Of a stretch of 26,491 nt of DNA, positions 1 to 9,064 are shown piece by piece; position 1 is the stretch's first letter; each line of letters opens with the position of its first letter. The notes under the pieces are model-generated. The model saw only the letters and a list, made by a program, of their open reading frames with translations. It was not told the DNA's origin and did no database searches. Position numbers and translations under genes: made by a program. Origin of the DNA: Lachnospiraceae bacterium (GTDB taxonomy: Bacteria; Bacillota_A; Clostridia; Lachnospirales; Lachnospiraceae); assembly GCA_024684065.1 (NCBI GenBank), contig JAIKXO010000031.1, positions 1 to 26,491 of the forward strand, in the 5' to 3' direction.

Positions 1-20
1 GTTTACAAATGTCGAATAAG

Positions 21-154
21 CCCGCGGGCACGAAGTGCCCTTCCTTGGCGGATTTCTGGCGTTAAACGTGTGCCACCGGCACACAACGCCCTGCCGGAGG
101 CATCTAAGGAAAAACTGAATTAATCAGTTTTTCCTTAGAAAGAGCTGAGGCAGG
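21..154. other. Gene-free run of perfect hairpins
   Basis: No gene is visible in the first 199 bases. The stretch holds three strong inverted repeats in a row: GGGCAC/GTGCCC with a 3-nt loop (26-40); a two-part stem GGCGTT plus GTGTGCC closing on a 3-nt loop and returning through GGCACAC and AACGCC (58-90); and a 16-bp stem at 103-118 pairing with 124-139. CCTGCC at 90-95 can also pair with GGCAGG at 149-154, enclosing the long hairpin. The long stem contains a T-run but none follows it, so it is not a textbook terminator, although it could end transcription of a gene left of the window. It could equally be leader RNA of the downstream sugar transferase gene. Confidence 0.55.
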
Positions 155-199
155 CTCAAAACCATATCTGATATTTTCAGCGGGGATTATTCTTGCTTA

Positions 200-1627
200 A
201 TGTATAGGCGAAGGTCAGGATTACAGAATTTTTTAATATTGCTCTTTGACATGGCTACGATCGTAATAAGCCTATATATCGCAACACTCATAAGAGACGG
301 ATCTGCCGTGAATTCCGCATACGGCAGGAGCAGGTTTCTTATTAATCTTGCTCCGATGCTGATCGTTTTTCTGGGAGCCAATCTTCTTTTCAACAATAAT
401 AAGGATTTCTATATAAGGGGATACCTTCTCGAGTTCATGCACGTGGTATGGAACAATGTCATAATGCTCTCGGGCACTGCCGTTATTCTGTTCTTTATAA
501 GGTATTATGATGTTTTCTCAAGACTTGCCATCCTCTATTTCTTTATCATAGACACCTTCTTAATGTGGGCTGTGCATCTTGCCCTGAAAAGAATGATCCC
601 CAGGCTTTACCGGAGCCTTCTTCAGGAAAAAAGCGTTCTTCTTCTGGGCAACAGGGATTTTATAGAGACATATCTCATCGATCATGAAAAATCAAGGAAT
701 TTCAGCGATGTAATAGTCGGTGCGGTGCTCTATGATGACGAAGAGGGGCTTAAAAGCGGACAGGATCTAAAAATAGGTTTACATAATATTAAAATAGCCA
801 CGACACTTGACGAGCTTTCGGATTATTGCAGGAACGCTTCCCTTGACGAGATAGCGGTAGGGTCCGAAGGCAGGAGCAGGGAGCTGATACCTCTGCTCGA
901 TGAGCTTTCGCAGAGCGGGATCGCCATCAGCTACCAGATAGAGATCCCTGATCTTTCGGGCAGCAAACACAGGATGTATTCGGGAACCGAAAATATCGAT
1001 ATGATCGTCTACGCCAATAAGGTCGTTTCTGTGGGATATCTGATAATCAAGCGGTTTATGGATATTATCGGAGCCCTTGCGGGCTGTTTTGTGCTCCTGT
1101 TTCTGGTCGTTATCTTCGGGCCGCTTATAAAGATCGAGTCAGAGGGTCCGGTATTCTTTTCACAGAAGCGCGTAGGCAGAAACGGAAGGGTATTTAATAT
1201 CTACAAGTTCCGCTCAATGTACAAAGACGCGGAGGAAAGAAAGAAGGAGCTGTTAAAGGACAACGAGATGCAGGGGCTCATCTTTAAGATGGAGGACGAC
1301 CCCAGGATAACGAAGGTCGGGAGAATTTTAAGAAAGACCTCCCTTGATGAGTTCCCTCAGTTCATTAACGTCCTGAAGGGGGATATGTCCCTGGTCGGTA
1401 CCAGGCCTCCCACATTGGATGAATTCATGCAGTACAGTCTCGGTCAGAAAAAGAGACTGAGCTTCAGACCGGGGCTGACGGGTCTGTGGCAGGTCTCCGG
1501 CAGGAATGATATCACGGATTTTGAAGATATCGTTGCTCTGGATATCGAATATATCGATAACTGGTCACTGCTTCTCGATATAAAGATACTGTTAAAGACC
1601 ATACCTGCCATGTTTGCGGGAAAGTGA
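200..1627 (+). CDS. Polyprenyl-phosphate sugar-phosphate transferase (exopolysaccharide initiation)
   Basis: This is a 475-residue inner-membrane enzyme of the WbaP/CpsE type. The family transfers a sugar-1-phosphate from a UDP-sugar to undecaprenyl phosphate, the first step of exopolysaccharide or capsule synthesis. The N-terminus has several hydrophobic helices (about 8-30, 48-65, 85-101, 108-130). A Rossmann-like middle region starts near SVLLLGN (145-151). The C-terminal bacterial sugar transferase domain (about 280-475) shows a membrane helix at 289-310, the KFRSM motif (336-340), DDPRIT (366-371), SLDEFPQ (381-387), SLVGTRPP (397-404) and the downstream RPGLTGLWQ segment. Length is normal. 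The start has only a distant GGGGA at 182-186 as ribosome site, so the exact start is less certain. The dehydrogenase gene begins 37 nt after its stop, so the two are probably co-transcribed. The sugar specificity cannot be read from sequence. Confidence 0.93.
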   Translation: MYRRRSGLQNFLILLFDMATIVISLYIATLIRDGSAVNSAYGRSRFLINLAPMLIVFLGANLLFNNNKDFYIRGYLLEFMHVVWNNVIMLSGTAVILFFIRYYDVFSRLAILYFFIIDTFLMWAVHLALKRMIPRLYRSLLQEKSVLLLGNRDFIETYLIDHEKSRNFSDVIVGAVLYDDEEGLKSGQDLKIGLHNIKIATTLDELSDYCRNASLDEIAVGSEGRSRELIPLLDELSQSGIAISYQIEIPDLSGSKHRMYSGTENIDMIVYANKVVSVGYLIIKRFMDIIGALAGCFVLLFLVVIFGPLIKIESEGPVFFSQKRVGRNGRVFNIYKFRSMYKDAEERKKELLKDNEMQGLIFKMEDDPRITKVGRILRKTSLDEFPQFINVLKGDMSLVGTRPPTLDEFMQYSLGQKKRLSFRPGLTGLWQVSGRNDITDFEDIVALDIEYIDNWSLLLDIKILLKTIPAMFAGK

Positions 1628-1664
1628 GACTGTTTCGGAAAAACCCATTAACGGAGGAGGGAGT

Positions 1665-2915
1665 ATGAACAGAGAGTATAAAATAGCCATAGCGGGAACA
1701 GGATATGTGGGAATGTCGCTGTCGACGTTATTGTCACAGAGGCATGAGGTAAAAGCGGTTGACATAATACCGGAGAAGGTGGATAAGATAAACCAAAGGA
1801 TCTCCCCTATAGCCGATCCGGAAATAGAGGATTATCTTAAGAACAGGGAGCTTAAGCTAACGGCGACCCTTGACGCGGAAAGCGCGTACAGGGAGGCGGA
1901 TTTCATTATCATATCTACTCCGACCAATTACGATCCGAAGAAGAATTTCTTTGATACAAAGGCTGTTGAGGATGTCATAGAGTTAGCGGGAAGGGTCAAC
2001 CCTGAGGCCGTCCTTGTGATAAAGTCAACGATCCCCGTCGGATTCACAGTTTATGCACGGGGAAAATACGGAAACAGGAATATTCTGTTCAGCCCGGAGT
2101 TCCTGAGGGAATCAAGAGCCCTTTATGACAACCTCTATCCCTCGAGGATAATCGTGGGGACCGATATGGAGGATGAGGAGCTAAAGGAGAAGGCGGAAAC
2201 CTTTGCGGGGCTTTTGAAGGAAGCCTCCCTTAAAGATGATACGCCGGTCCTTATCATGGGTCATACGGAGGCTGAAGCGGTAAAGCTTTTCGCAAATACC
2301 TACCTGGCGCTGAGGGTGTCTTATTTCAACGAGCTTGATACCTATGCCGAGATGAAGGGCCTTGATACAAGGATGATAATAGAAGGCGTCTGCCTTGATA
2401 AAAGGATAGGGAATGACTATAACAATCCCTCCTTTGGGTACGGAGGATACTGCCTCCCGAAGGACAGTAAGCAGCTTCTTGCAAATTATGAGGATGTGCC
2501 CCAGAACATCATGCAGGCCATAGTGGATTCAAACCGCACCAGGAAGGATTTTATAGCGGACCGTGTCCTTTCAAAGGCCGGATATTATGATTACTACAAC
2601 AGGGGGGATTATAACGCGGAGAGCGAGAAGGAATGCGTGATAGGCGTGTACAGGCTTGCCATGAAGTCAAATTCCGATAACTTCAGGCAGAGCTCCATAC
2701 AGGGCGTCATGAAGAGGATAAAAGCAAAAGGCGCAAAGGTCATTGTATATGAGCCGAGCCTTGAGGACGGTACCACCTTTTTTGGAAGCAGTATTGTCAA
2801 CGATCTGGAGAAATTTAAAGAAATATCTGACGCGATCATCGCAAACAGGTATGATCACGTGCTTGACGATGTTGCAGATAAGGTTTATACGAGAGATCTT
2901 TTCGGAAGGGATTAA
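1665..2915 (+). CDS. Nucleotide-sugar dehydrogenase, UDP-glucose 6-dehydrogenase type
   Basis: A cytoplasmic NAD-dependent enzyme of 416 residues that oxidises the C6 hydroxyl of a UDP-sugar, most likely UDP-glucose to UDP-glucuronate, for polysaccharide synthesis. The N-terminal Rossmann domain has GTGYVG (11-16). ISTPTNYD (83-90), KSTIPVG (120-126) and SPEFLRES (143-150) are family motifs. The catalytic cysteine is C263 in [11 protein letters not shown]-terminal UDP-binding domain follows. I placed the start at the ATG at 1665 because GGAGGAGGG (1653-1661) lies directly before it; a longer reading frame from 1614 overlaps the end of the upstream gene and lacks a ribosome site. The residue pattern [11 protein letters not shown] fits short-chain Ugd enzymes, but UDP-N-acetyl-mannosamine or other 6-dehydrogenases cannot be excluded. 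It follows the sugar transferase and is followed by a repeat-bearing gap. Confidence 0.93.
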   Translation: MNREYKIAIAGTGYVGMSLSTLLSQRHEVKAVDIIPEKVDKINQRISPIADPEIEDYLKNRELKLTATLDAESAYREADFIIISTPTNYDPKKNFFDTKAVEDVIELAGRVNPEAVLVIKSTIPVGFTVYARGKYGNRNILFSPEFLRESRALYDNLYPSRIIVGTDMEDEELKEKAETFAGLLKEASLKDDTPVLIMGHTEAEAVKLFANTYLALRVSYFNELDTYAEMKGLDTRMIIEGVCLDKRIGNDYNNPSFGYGGYCLPKDSKQLLANYEDVPQNIMQAIVDSNRTRKDFIADRVLSKAGYYDYYNRGDYNAESEKECVIGVYRLAMKSNSDNFRQSSIQGVMKRIKAKGAKVIVYEPSLEDGTTFFGSSIVNDLEKFKEISDAIIANRYDHVLDDVADKVYTRDLFGRD

Positions 2916-2932
2916 GATAAGCATGATCTGCA

Positions 2933-3000
2933 AAGCAGATCGTGCCCTCAGGCATAAGCGGCAGTTTATGCCGGCAAATTCGATATTTGCTTTAGCGGAT
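2933..3000 (+). repeat. Dispersed hairpin repeat R1, copy A
   Basis: This 68-nt intergenic unit is repeated at 8099-8166 on the opposite strand, with 61 of 68 positions identical by hand alignment. It contains two stem-loops: GGCATAA/TTATGCC (2951-2957 with 2966-2972) and GCAAAT/ATTTGC (2974-2979 with 2985-2990). The stems are identical between copies. Three of the differences fall in the first loop. Its left edge overlaps another stem, GATCTGC/GCAGATC (2925-2941), and CTGTCC/GGACAG (3002-3017) follows. It behaves like a REP- or MITE-type non-coding repeat. It has no T-run, so terminator function is doubtful. Confidence 0.75.
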
Positions 3001-3044
3001 CCTGTCCCAATGGACAGAAATATCATAATATAGGGTAAATATAA

Positions 3045-3073
3045 TTGTTATAGTGCGTTTATTGTAATACAAA
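3045..3073 (+). promoter_or_regulatory. Candidate sigma-A promoter of the four-gene cluster
   Basis: TTGTTA (3045-3050) and TACAAA (3068-3073) are separated by 17 nt, matching the -35 and -10 consensus at four and five of six positions. Transcription would start about 19 nt before the TTG start codon at 3099. A perfect TATAAT also sits at 3040-3045 but lacks a good -35 partner. Confidence 0.45.
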
Positions 3074-3098
3074 TATCTTTTGTGTTGGGGGAGCAGTT

Positions 3099-6000
3099 TT
3101 GTCGGATGTCGTAGACAGGCTTATAAACGGGTTTTTCGAGTATGAGAGCGAAAAGCTTGTTTTTTCTGCGCACAAAATTGAAGAAGCTGTCATGCCCGGA
3201 GACCTTTCAGAGGGAAGCTTCCTTCTGAGCTCCAGAGGCGGAAAGCGTGTAAAGGGACATGTTTACAGTCCGTGCATGCGCATGACTGTCCTTACCCCTG
3301 AATTTGATGACAGCGAATACGAGATAAGGTATTCCTTCGATGCAAAGGGGCTTGAGCCCGGAGCCATAGTAAAGGGAGATGTACAGATCGTGTCCGAGGC
3401 GGGGGAATATTTCATCCCTTTCACGTATTCCGTGGTGAGGACCCTCGGGATATCGGGAAATGAGAGCATAAAGAACCTTTTCCATTTCTCGAACCATGCG
3501 CAGACTGACTGGAAGGATGCCGTAAAGACCTTTTATTCGGACGACTTTCTGACTGTTTTTGATGGGAACGACCGCGTCCACCTTGAAAAATACCGGGGAT
3601 TTTCAAATGAGCGTATGGACGAGGAAAACGTGGACCGCTTCCTCGTGTCGGTAAAGAAGAAGCATACCGTGGAGTTTAAGACCGACAGTGCTTTGTATGA
3701 GTTTGAGGATATAAAAAGCGATCTTCTGTGCTCGCTTTCAATAAAGAAAACCACCTGGGGTTATATAGATCTCTGCGTTAAGACCGAAGCGGAATTTATC
3801 GAGCTTAAGAAGGAGCGGATAAATGGAGAGGACTTTCTCGGAAATCTCTGCAACCTTGAATTTATCATAAAAGAGGAGGCGCTTCACGAAGGGAAGAACT
3901 TTGCCCATCTTCAGTTCTTACTCCCTGATGGTACAAAAAAGCTTTCGGTGGACATTATCGCAAAGAGGCGCGAGGGGAGCGACCCCGAAAAGCTTAAGAG
4001 ACGTGAGCTTAACCGGTTAAGAAACCGGCTCATGCAGCGCTATACGGCATTCCGCATGAAGCAGATCGGCAAGGATGTCTGGATCAGGGAGTCCTTAAAG
4101 GTCGTTGAAAGGATGAATGCCTTAAACGAGAAGAATCCCGAATCGAGGCTCTATCAGGCCCAGCTTCTTATCATGGAGAACAGGGTAAATGAGGCGAGGT
4201 GGATACTTGAGCATGTCGAGAGGGAGATGAAGATAAAACAGAGGAGCGAGGAGCTTTATTGCTATTTTCTTTATCTTGCGGCCCTTTTGAACAGGGAAGA
4301 GGATTATATCGACAATATAACCGCACAGATAAAGGGGATCTTTGAGAAAAAAAACAGCTTCCGCATACTGTGGCTTCTGTTCTATCTTGATGCGGATTAT
4401 GCGAGGAGCCCTTCCAAAAAGATATCGGCTATTAAAAAGGAATATGAGAAGGGGGCAAGGAGCCCGCTCCTTTACATAGAAGCGTATAACTGTTATGCCT
4501 CGAATCCGGCGCTTTTTTCAGAGCTTACGAACTTTGAGATCTCGGTTCTGTATTTTGCGATAAAGAATTATAAGCTGGAGAGCGAGATACTTGAAAAGCT
4601 TTTGAGTTATTCGGAGAAGCTTAAATCCGCGCCAAAGATCCTGTATAAGATCTTTACCCTCGCCTATAAGATGAACGAGAATAAGGATGAGGCCGTAAAC
4701 GAACCTTTCCTGTACAGCGGCCGTGAGAGCTCCCCGCAGCCGCAGAAAAGCGCCGCAGGCGATATAGTAAGGACTGTGTGCGCCCTCCTTATAAAGGACA
4801 ATATTACCGACGGGGAAGCATTCGAATGGTACAGAAAAGGGGTGGAGAGAGATCTTAAGATAACAAGGCTTTATGAATACTATATGTATTCGATACCGTT
4901 TGACCATAAGATCGTGATACCGAAGCCCATAGTCCTTTATTTTAACATAAGCAGTAACCTGAGCTATGAACGGACGGCTTTTCTCTATGCCAACCTTATA
5001 AGGCATAAAGGCAGGCAGGATGAGCTTTATGAGAATTCCTTAAGCCATATCAGGGCTTTTGCGGAAAGCCAGATCATGGAGGAGAGGATAGACAGAAACC
5101 TTGCCATCATCTATAAGCATGTCTTTGTCGTTCAGATGATAACCCCTAAGCTTGCGAAACACTTTTTAAGGATCCTGTTTGCCTACGAGATGGGAGGGAT
5201 CCCAAAGGATATCGCCCACGTGGTAGTGATCGAGGAAGAGTTAAGGGGGGAGAGAAAATATGCCGTCCAGTACGGGTTTGCCTATCCGGTGATCTATTCC
5301 CATAATTTTACCGTTTTCCTGGAGGACCATAAGGGGAAGAGGACTGTCGGGGATCCTTTAAGGCTCCACAGGGTTATGGACGATTCGGTATATCTTGACG
5401 AGGTGAGAGGCTATGTCGGGGATGTGCCCGGGTTCTGCCTCTACATCTGCACCGTGAGGAACAGGTATGTCTATGTTGATTCGGAAAACGTGGATTACTG
5501 CAGGCTCTTAGTCAATTCGGACGAGGTCATAGATTCCTACAAGGCGGACATAAGGATCGGTCTCATGCGCTATTATTATGACAACGGAGAGATGACCCCT
5601 CTCGATAATTTCCTTATGGAGACGGATACCGCAAGGCTTAAAGCCGGTGAAAGGGCCGAGTATATCGATTATCTGGTAAGGCGGGGGATGTATGAAAGAG
5701 CCTATGACACGATAAAGACTTACGGGGCGGAGGAGGTCCCGGCGAAGATCTGCGTGCGTATCTGTTCCCAGATGATAGCGGTGCATGACGATATCTCCGA
5801 TCCGGCGATGCTTAAGTTTGCTTATTATGCCTTCAGCAACGGCAAATATGACCTGCTGACCCTGAAATATCTGGTCGAGAACTACAGGGGGCTTACAAAG
5901 GAGCTTCGGAATCTCTGGAGGGCCGCGAACCGCTTTGAGCTTGAATGCTGTTCGCTTATGGAGAAGCTTCTTATTCAGATGATGTATACCAGGGCCTCGG

Positions 6001-6734
6001 TCCTTGACAAGGAGGATCTTTTTGAGGCCTATATAAGGGAACGTTCGGGAAGCCGGGTGGAGCTTGCCTATATTTCCTATCAGGCTTATGAGTATTTTGC
6101 CAGGGAACGGCTTTTGGGAGAGACTGTCTTTTCCGAGATGATAAAGAACTTTCAGAAGGGGGAGGAGTTAAACGATGCCTGCAAGCTGGCGCTGCTTAAG
6201 CACTATGCGGAAGATGACGCCCAGATGACGCCCAGGATAAGCGAAATGCTCAGCTCCTTCCTTATCGAGTTCCTGCACAGGAATATATATTATAATTTCT
6301 TCAGGGAATACAAAGATATTCTTCCGGAGCTTTCCTCCTATGAGGACAAGACGGTGATAGAATACAGGGCGAACCCATCTCACAGGGTGGTGCTGCATTA
6401 TCTTCTCGAAGACAGCGAGGATACGGAGGACAGGTATTATTCCGAGGAGATGAAGTGCAGGTTCGGAGGGATCTTTTCGAGAGAATTCATCCTGTTCTTC
6501 GGGGAAAATCTCCAGTATTATATTACCGAGGAGGCTGAAGGGGAGGAGAAGCTCACTTTCAGCGATTCGGTGGGGGTATCGGAGACGATCTCAGGCGACG
6601 ATTCCTCAAGGTATCATATCCTGAATGACATGGGGGTCGCAAAGAGCCTTAAGGATGAAAATACCCTTATCGACCTGATGAAGGAATATGCGAAGAAGGA
6701 TTATTTTACGGAGAATGCGTTCAGCGTGATCTGA
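3099..6734 (+). CDS. Giant repeat-rich protein, DUF5717-like
   Basis: A 1211-residue protein of unknown function, without a signal peptide or membrane helix, so probably cytoplasmic. I recognise the overall type as the DUF5717 family of Lachnospiraceae, from memory. The N-terminal 290 residues look beta-rich. From about residue 305 it becomes helical, with TPR-like stretches (for example about 345-395, where a residue set such as SRLYQAQLLIMENRVNEAR occurs), and helical repeats appear to continue to about 1100. The C-terminus is acidic. The start is a TTG at 3099, chosen because GGGGGAG (3087-3093) lies just before it. The next gene, also with a TTG start, begins 37 nt downstream. The size and helical-repeat character suggest a scaffold that binds partner proteins, perhaps the ATPase-like neighbour. 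That role is inference. Confidence 0.85.
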   Translation: MSDVVDRLINGFFEYESEKLVFSAHKIEEAVMPGDLSEGSFLLSSRGGKRVKGHVYSPCMRMTVLTPEFDDSEYEIRYSFDAKGLEPGAIVKGDVQIVSEAGEYFIPFTYSVVRTLGISGNESIKNLFHFSNHAQTDWKDAVKTFYSDDFLTVFDGNDRVHLEKYRGFSNERMDEENVDRFLVSVKKKHTVEFKTDSALYEFEDIKSDLLCSLSIKKTTWGYIDLCVKTEAEFIELKKERINGEDFLGNLCNLEFIIKEEALHEGKNFAHLQFLLPDGTKKLSVDIIAKRREGSDPEKLKRRELNRLRNRLMQRYTAFRMKQIGKDVWIRESLKVVERMNALNEKNPESRLYQAQLLIMENRVNEARWILEHVEREMKIKQRSEELYCYFLYLAALLNREEDYIDNITAQIKGIFEKKNSFRILWLLFYLDADYARSPSKKISAIKKEYEKGARSPLLYIEAYNCYASNPALFSELTNFEISVLYFAIKNYKLESEILEKLLSYSEKLKSAPKILYKIFTLAYKMNENKDEAVNEPFLYSGRESSPQPQKSAAGDIVRTVCALLIKDNITDGEAFEWYRKGVERDLKITRLYEYYMYSIPFDHKIVIPKPIVLYFNISSNLSYERTAFLYANLIRHKGRQDELYENSLSHIRAFAESQIMEERIDRNLAIIYKHVFVVQMITPKLAKHFLRILFAYEMGGIPKDIAHVVVIEEELRGERKYAVQYGFAYPVIYSHNFTVFLEDHKGKRTVGDPLRLHRVMDDSVYLDEVRGYVGDVPGFCLYICTVRNRYVYVDSENVDYCRLLVNSDEVIDSYKADIRIGLMRYYYDNGEMTPLDNFLMETDTARLKAGERAEYIDYLVRRGMYERAYDTIKTYGAEEVPAKICVRICSQMIAVHDDISDPAMLKFAYYAFSNGKYDLLTLKYLVENYRGLTKELRNLWRAANRFELECCSLMEKLLIQMMYTRASVLDKEDLFEAYIRERSGSRVELAYISYQAYEYFARERLLGETVFSEMIKNFQKGEELNDACKLALLKHYAEDDAQMTPRISEMLSSFLIEFLHRNIYYNFFREYKDILPELSSYEDKTVIEYRANPSHRVVLHYLLEDSEDTEDRYYSEEMKCRFGGIFSREFILFFGENLQYYITEEAEGEEKLTFSDSVGVSETISGDDSSRYHILNDMGVAKSLKDENTLIDLMKEYAKKDYFTENAFSVI

Positions 6735-6771
6735 AATAAGTGTTTTATGTTTAAGAAGGACGGTTGGTAAT

Positions 6772-8055
6772 TTGAAAGATACTGTTTATGTTATAGGCTT
6801 TGATCTTAATGACGTTGTTTCACAGATAAGCTATGTGGAGCTTAATGAGGATACGCCGAAGACCCTGGCTAAGGACGGGGCAGAGAGGAAGCTTGGGATC
6901 CCCACGGTTCTGTGTAAGCGAAACGGAGTAGCCCAATGGTATTACGGTAAAGAGGCGCTCGACGCTTCCGCCCGCGGAGAGGGCGTTGTTGCGGAACGGC
7001 TTTTAGGGGTGGCAAGAGCCGGCGGAAAGTATGAAATAGAGGGAGAAGCCTATGATGCCGCTGACCTGTTAGTTCTCTTCGTAAGACGTACGCTTACCCA
7101 GCTCTCCGGAATAACCTCTCCGGAGCAGGTGGCAAGCCTTGTGTTTACGGTGGATTCCCTGGATAAAACGACTTTAGCCCTGCTTGCGAAAATAGTGGAG
7201 ACGGTGCCTATCGAGGAGGAGAAGATCCATTTCCAGACGTATTCGGAGAGCTGTTATTATTACATGATACACCAGCCTGAGCCCCTGTGGGAGCGAGAGG
7301 TTTTAATCCTTGACTACAGTGTGGCCGGGCTTCACGGCTTTTCCTTCAGGATGAACAGGAAGACGACCCCTAACGTGGGATTTGTCGATGAATTTAAGGT
7401 GGACGGGATCATGATGCCGGATATGATGCTTGGCGAACATCCGACCACAGAGGCTAAGGAAAACCTGGATGAGGATATACTGGTAAAGCTGCATGAATAC
7501 TTCACCGGAAAATCCGTCGGGACGGTATTTCTTCTGGGAGACGGCTTCAATCCGGAATGGAGCTCTAAGACCATAAAATATCTGTGCATGGGAAGAAGGG
7601 TATTTCAGGGGCAGAACCTTTATTCGAAGGGGGCGTGCTTCTTTGCGAGGGACAGGCTCGTTTCTTCAAGGTTTTCCAAGGATTACGTTTTCCTCGGAAG
7701 GGATAAGCTCAAGTTCAACCTGGGTATCTATTTAAGGTATATGGGCAATGAGGAGTATGTCGCGATAGCCGACGGAGGCGAAAACTGGTTTGACTGCGAC
7801 ACCGCCATAGACATGCTGCTTGACGGGACAAGCGAGGTTGAACTTCTGATAACCCCGCTTGACGGGAAGGAGCCTGCAAAGCTTATCATAGACTTGAAGG
7901 GCCTTCCGGAAAGGCCTTCAAAGGCATCAAGGATAAGGCTTAAGATATCCTTTAATTCCGAGACCTCATTTACCGCGACCGCCACAGATTTAGGCTTTGG
8001 GGACATCTATCCGTCAAGCGGTTTAAGCTGGGAGAAGAGCCTTAAGATCGGATAA
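6772..8055 (+). CDS. Actin/Hsp70-fold ATPase-like protein, DUF5716-like
   Basis: A 427-residue soluble protein. I recall this type as DUF5716 of Lachnospiraceae. The layout resembles the actin/Hsp70 ATPase fold: a phosphate-1-like strand pair opens the protein (VIGFDLNDVVSQISYVEL, 7-24), followed by an IPTVLCKR strand and a YYGKEAL segment (57-63) like the Hsp70 'IPS...G..A' pattern; a phosphate-2-like strand LILDYSVAGLHGF (178-190); and an adenosine-like strand TVFLLGDGF (251-259) followed by a helix and GACFFAR. The usual glycines of these loops are largely replaced, so nucleotide binding is uncertain. Residues after about 305 form a beta-rich tail. The start is TTG at 6772 with AAGGA (6756-6760) upstream; an in-frame ATG at 6748 runs into a stop. 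The gene sits between the giant repeat protein and the TPR-like gene. Function is unknown. Confidence 0.8.
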   Translation: MKDTVYVIGFDLNDVVSQISYVELNEDTPKTLAKDGAERKLGIPTVLCKRNGVAQWYYGKEALDASARGEGVVAERLLGVARAGGKYEIEGEAYDAADLLVLFVRRTLTQLSGITSPEQVASLVFTVDSLDKTTLALLAKIVETVPIEEEKIHFQTYSESCYYYMIHQPEPLWEREVLILDYSVAGLHGFSFRMNRKTTPNVGFVDEFKVDGIMMPDMMLGEHPTTEAKENLDEDILVKLHEYFTGKSVGTVFLLGDGFNPEWSSKTIKYLCMGRRVFQGQNLYSKGACFFARDRLVSSRFSKDYVFLGRDKLKFNLGIYLRYMGNEEYVAIADGGENWFDCDTAIDMLLDGTSEVELLITPLDGKEPAKLIIDLKGLPERPSKASRIRLKISFNSETSFTATATDLGFGDIYPSSGLSWEKSLKIG

Positions 8056-8101
8056 GCGGAAATGATCCGGTCTTAATAGCGGACCGGACTTATTCGATAT
8101 C
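8055..8101 (+). repeat. Dispersed hairpin repeat R2, copy 1
   Basis: The unit begins AGCGGAAATGATCCGG and ends CGATATC, and recurs at 10883-10928. Between these ends is a hairpin, TCCGGTC (8066-8072) with GACCGGA (8082-8088). In the other copy the T71-A83 pair is a C-G pair, so the stem is kept while its sequence changes. It abuts and slightly overlaps R1 copy B, forming a composite. Confidence 0.65.
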
Positions 8102-8166
8102 TGCTAAAGCAAATATCGAATTTGCCGGCATAAACTACCCTTTATGCCTGAGCGGACAATCTGCTT
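8099..8166 (-). repeat. Dispersed hairpin repeat R1, copy B
   Basis: This is the inverted second copy of the 68-nt repeat at 2933-3000, identical at 61 of 68 positions. The GGCATAAA...TTTATGCC and ATATCGAA/TTCGATAT stems are visible. It fills the gap inside the four-gene cluster, between the ATPase-like gene and the TPR-like gene, and so would be part of any shared transcript. Confidence 0.75.
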
Positions 8167-8206
8167 AGCAAATTGGCGCAAAAAGGACAGGAAAAGACAG
8201 AATTTT

Positions 8207-9043
8207 ATGACAAAGCTGATCTTATGCCACAGCGCACTGGCTAAAAATCCATACTTTTTTATGCCTCTGGGAGTGAATATCTACTCCATAGAGGAATTAT
8301 GCTTTCTTCTCAAGGAAAATGCATATATTCTTGATGAGGATGTACTGGACATGGGGCTTTGTGATTTCCTTATCAATGAGGCAGAGATGCCAAGGCTCGG
8401 GAACAGGCTTAAGGACATGCTTGAAGGAGGAGTAAGCCCGGGGGAGTTCATCATGACTATTTTAGAGGACTCCATGTATCTGGATGATGAAGAGCTTTCC
8501 GGGGTTAAGCAGGCTTTGGTGGACAGTTCCGGTCTCGACAGGCACAGGAAGCATAAAAAGCGCGGGGACAACATGCTCTCAAACGGGAAATATGCCCTGG
8601 CTCTGGATGAATACCGTTACATCCTTGACGCGATAGACAGGGATTATGACAGGGAGCTTTATGCTGCCATCCAGCACAATATGGGGACAGCCTACGCAAG
8701 GATGTTCCTCCTTAAGGAAGCGTCGGAATGCTTTTTTTCCGCCTATGAGCTTTCGGGGGAAAGGGAGAGCGCGATACAGTTCCTGCTTGCCTACAGAGCC
8801 GTGAATGACGAGGAGAAATATGAAAGGCTGATCTTAAGATACGGCTTCAATGACGATATCAGAAACGAAGCGGAAAAAAGATATAACGAAATGAAGGAAC
8901 CGTCAGAGGGATCTGCCCGGAAAAAAGAGATGGACAGCCTGTTAAAGCTCAGGGAGTCGGGGAAGGTCTCAGAGTATTACAAAAAGCTTGAGGAGATCCT
9001 GTCACTATGGAAGAAGGATTACCGCAGGACTATGGGTGTATAG
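8207..9043 (+). CDS. TPR-like protein of unknown function
   Basis: A 278-residue soluble protein that I cannot name. The N-terminal half (about 1-115) is helical and acidic, with LCHSALAKNPYFF near the start. The C-terminal part carries a TPR-like pair of helices: GDNMLSNGKYALALDEYRYIL (about 119-139) and a following helix pair with HNMGTAYARM and EASECFFSAYEL. I chose the ATG at 8207 because the longer frame from 8144 would encode the R1 repeat. The ribosome site is weak (GGAAAAG, 8190-8196). It is separated from the previous gene by 151 nt of repeats and from the next by 21 nt, so it probably belongs to the same operon. TPR proteins usually bind other proteins, so an adaptor between the ATPase-like and membrane components is a reasonable guess. 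Confidence 0.8.
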   Translation: MTKLILCHSALAKNPYFFMPLGVNIYSIEELCFLLKENAYILDEDVLDMGLCDFLINEAEMPRLGNRLKDMLEGGVSPGEFIMTILEDSMYLDDEELSGVKQALVDSSGLDRHRKHKKRGDNMLSNGKYALALDEYRYILDAIDRDYDRELYAAIQHNMGTAYARMFLLKEASECFFSAYELSGERESAIQFLLAYRAVNDEEKYERLILRYGFNDDIRNEAEKRYNEMKEPSEGSARKKEMDSLLKLRESGKVSEYYKKLEEILSLWKKDYRRTMGV

Positions 9044-9064
9044 AACAGATAAGGATCAGGATCT

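Noticed and set aside
1614..1664. Longer start of the dehydrogenase gene
   Set aside because: The first 17 residues overlap the upstream gene. GGAGGAGGG fits the ATG at 1665 instead, and the protein family begins there.
2933..3017. CRISPR array from the closely spaced inverted repeats
   Set aside because: There are no regularly spaced identical direct repeats with unique spacers, and no cas gene is present.
2925..3017. Rho-independent terminator of the dehydrogenase gene
   Set aside because: The hairpins are strong but none is followed by a T-run.
2667..3026. 119-residue minus-strand open frame
   Set aside because: It runs antisense through the well-supported dehydrogenase gene and into repeat R1, with no ribosome site or family motif.
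8144..8206. Longer start of the TPR-like gene
   Set aside because: These 21 codons would translate the dispersed repeat R1, so the ATG at 8207 is more likely.
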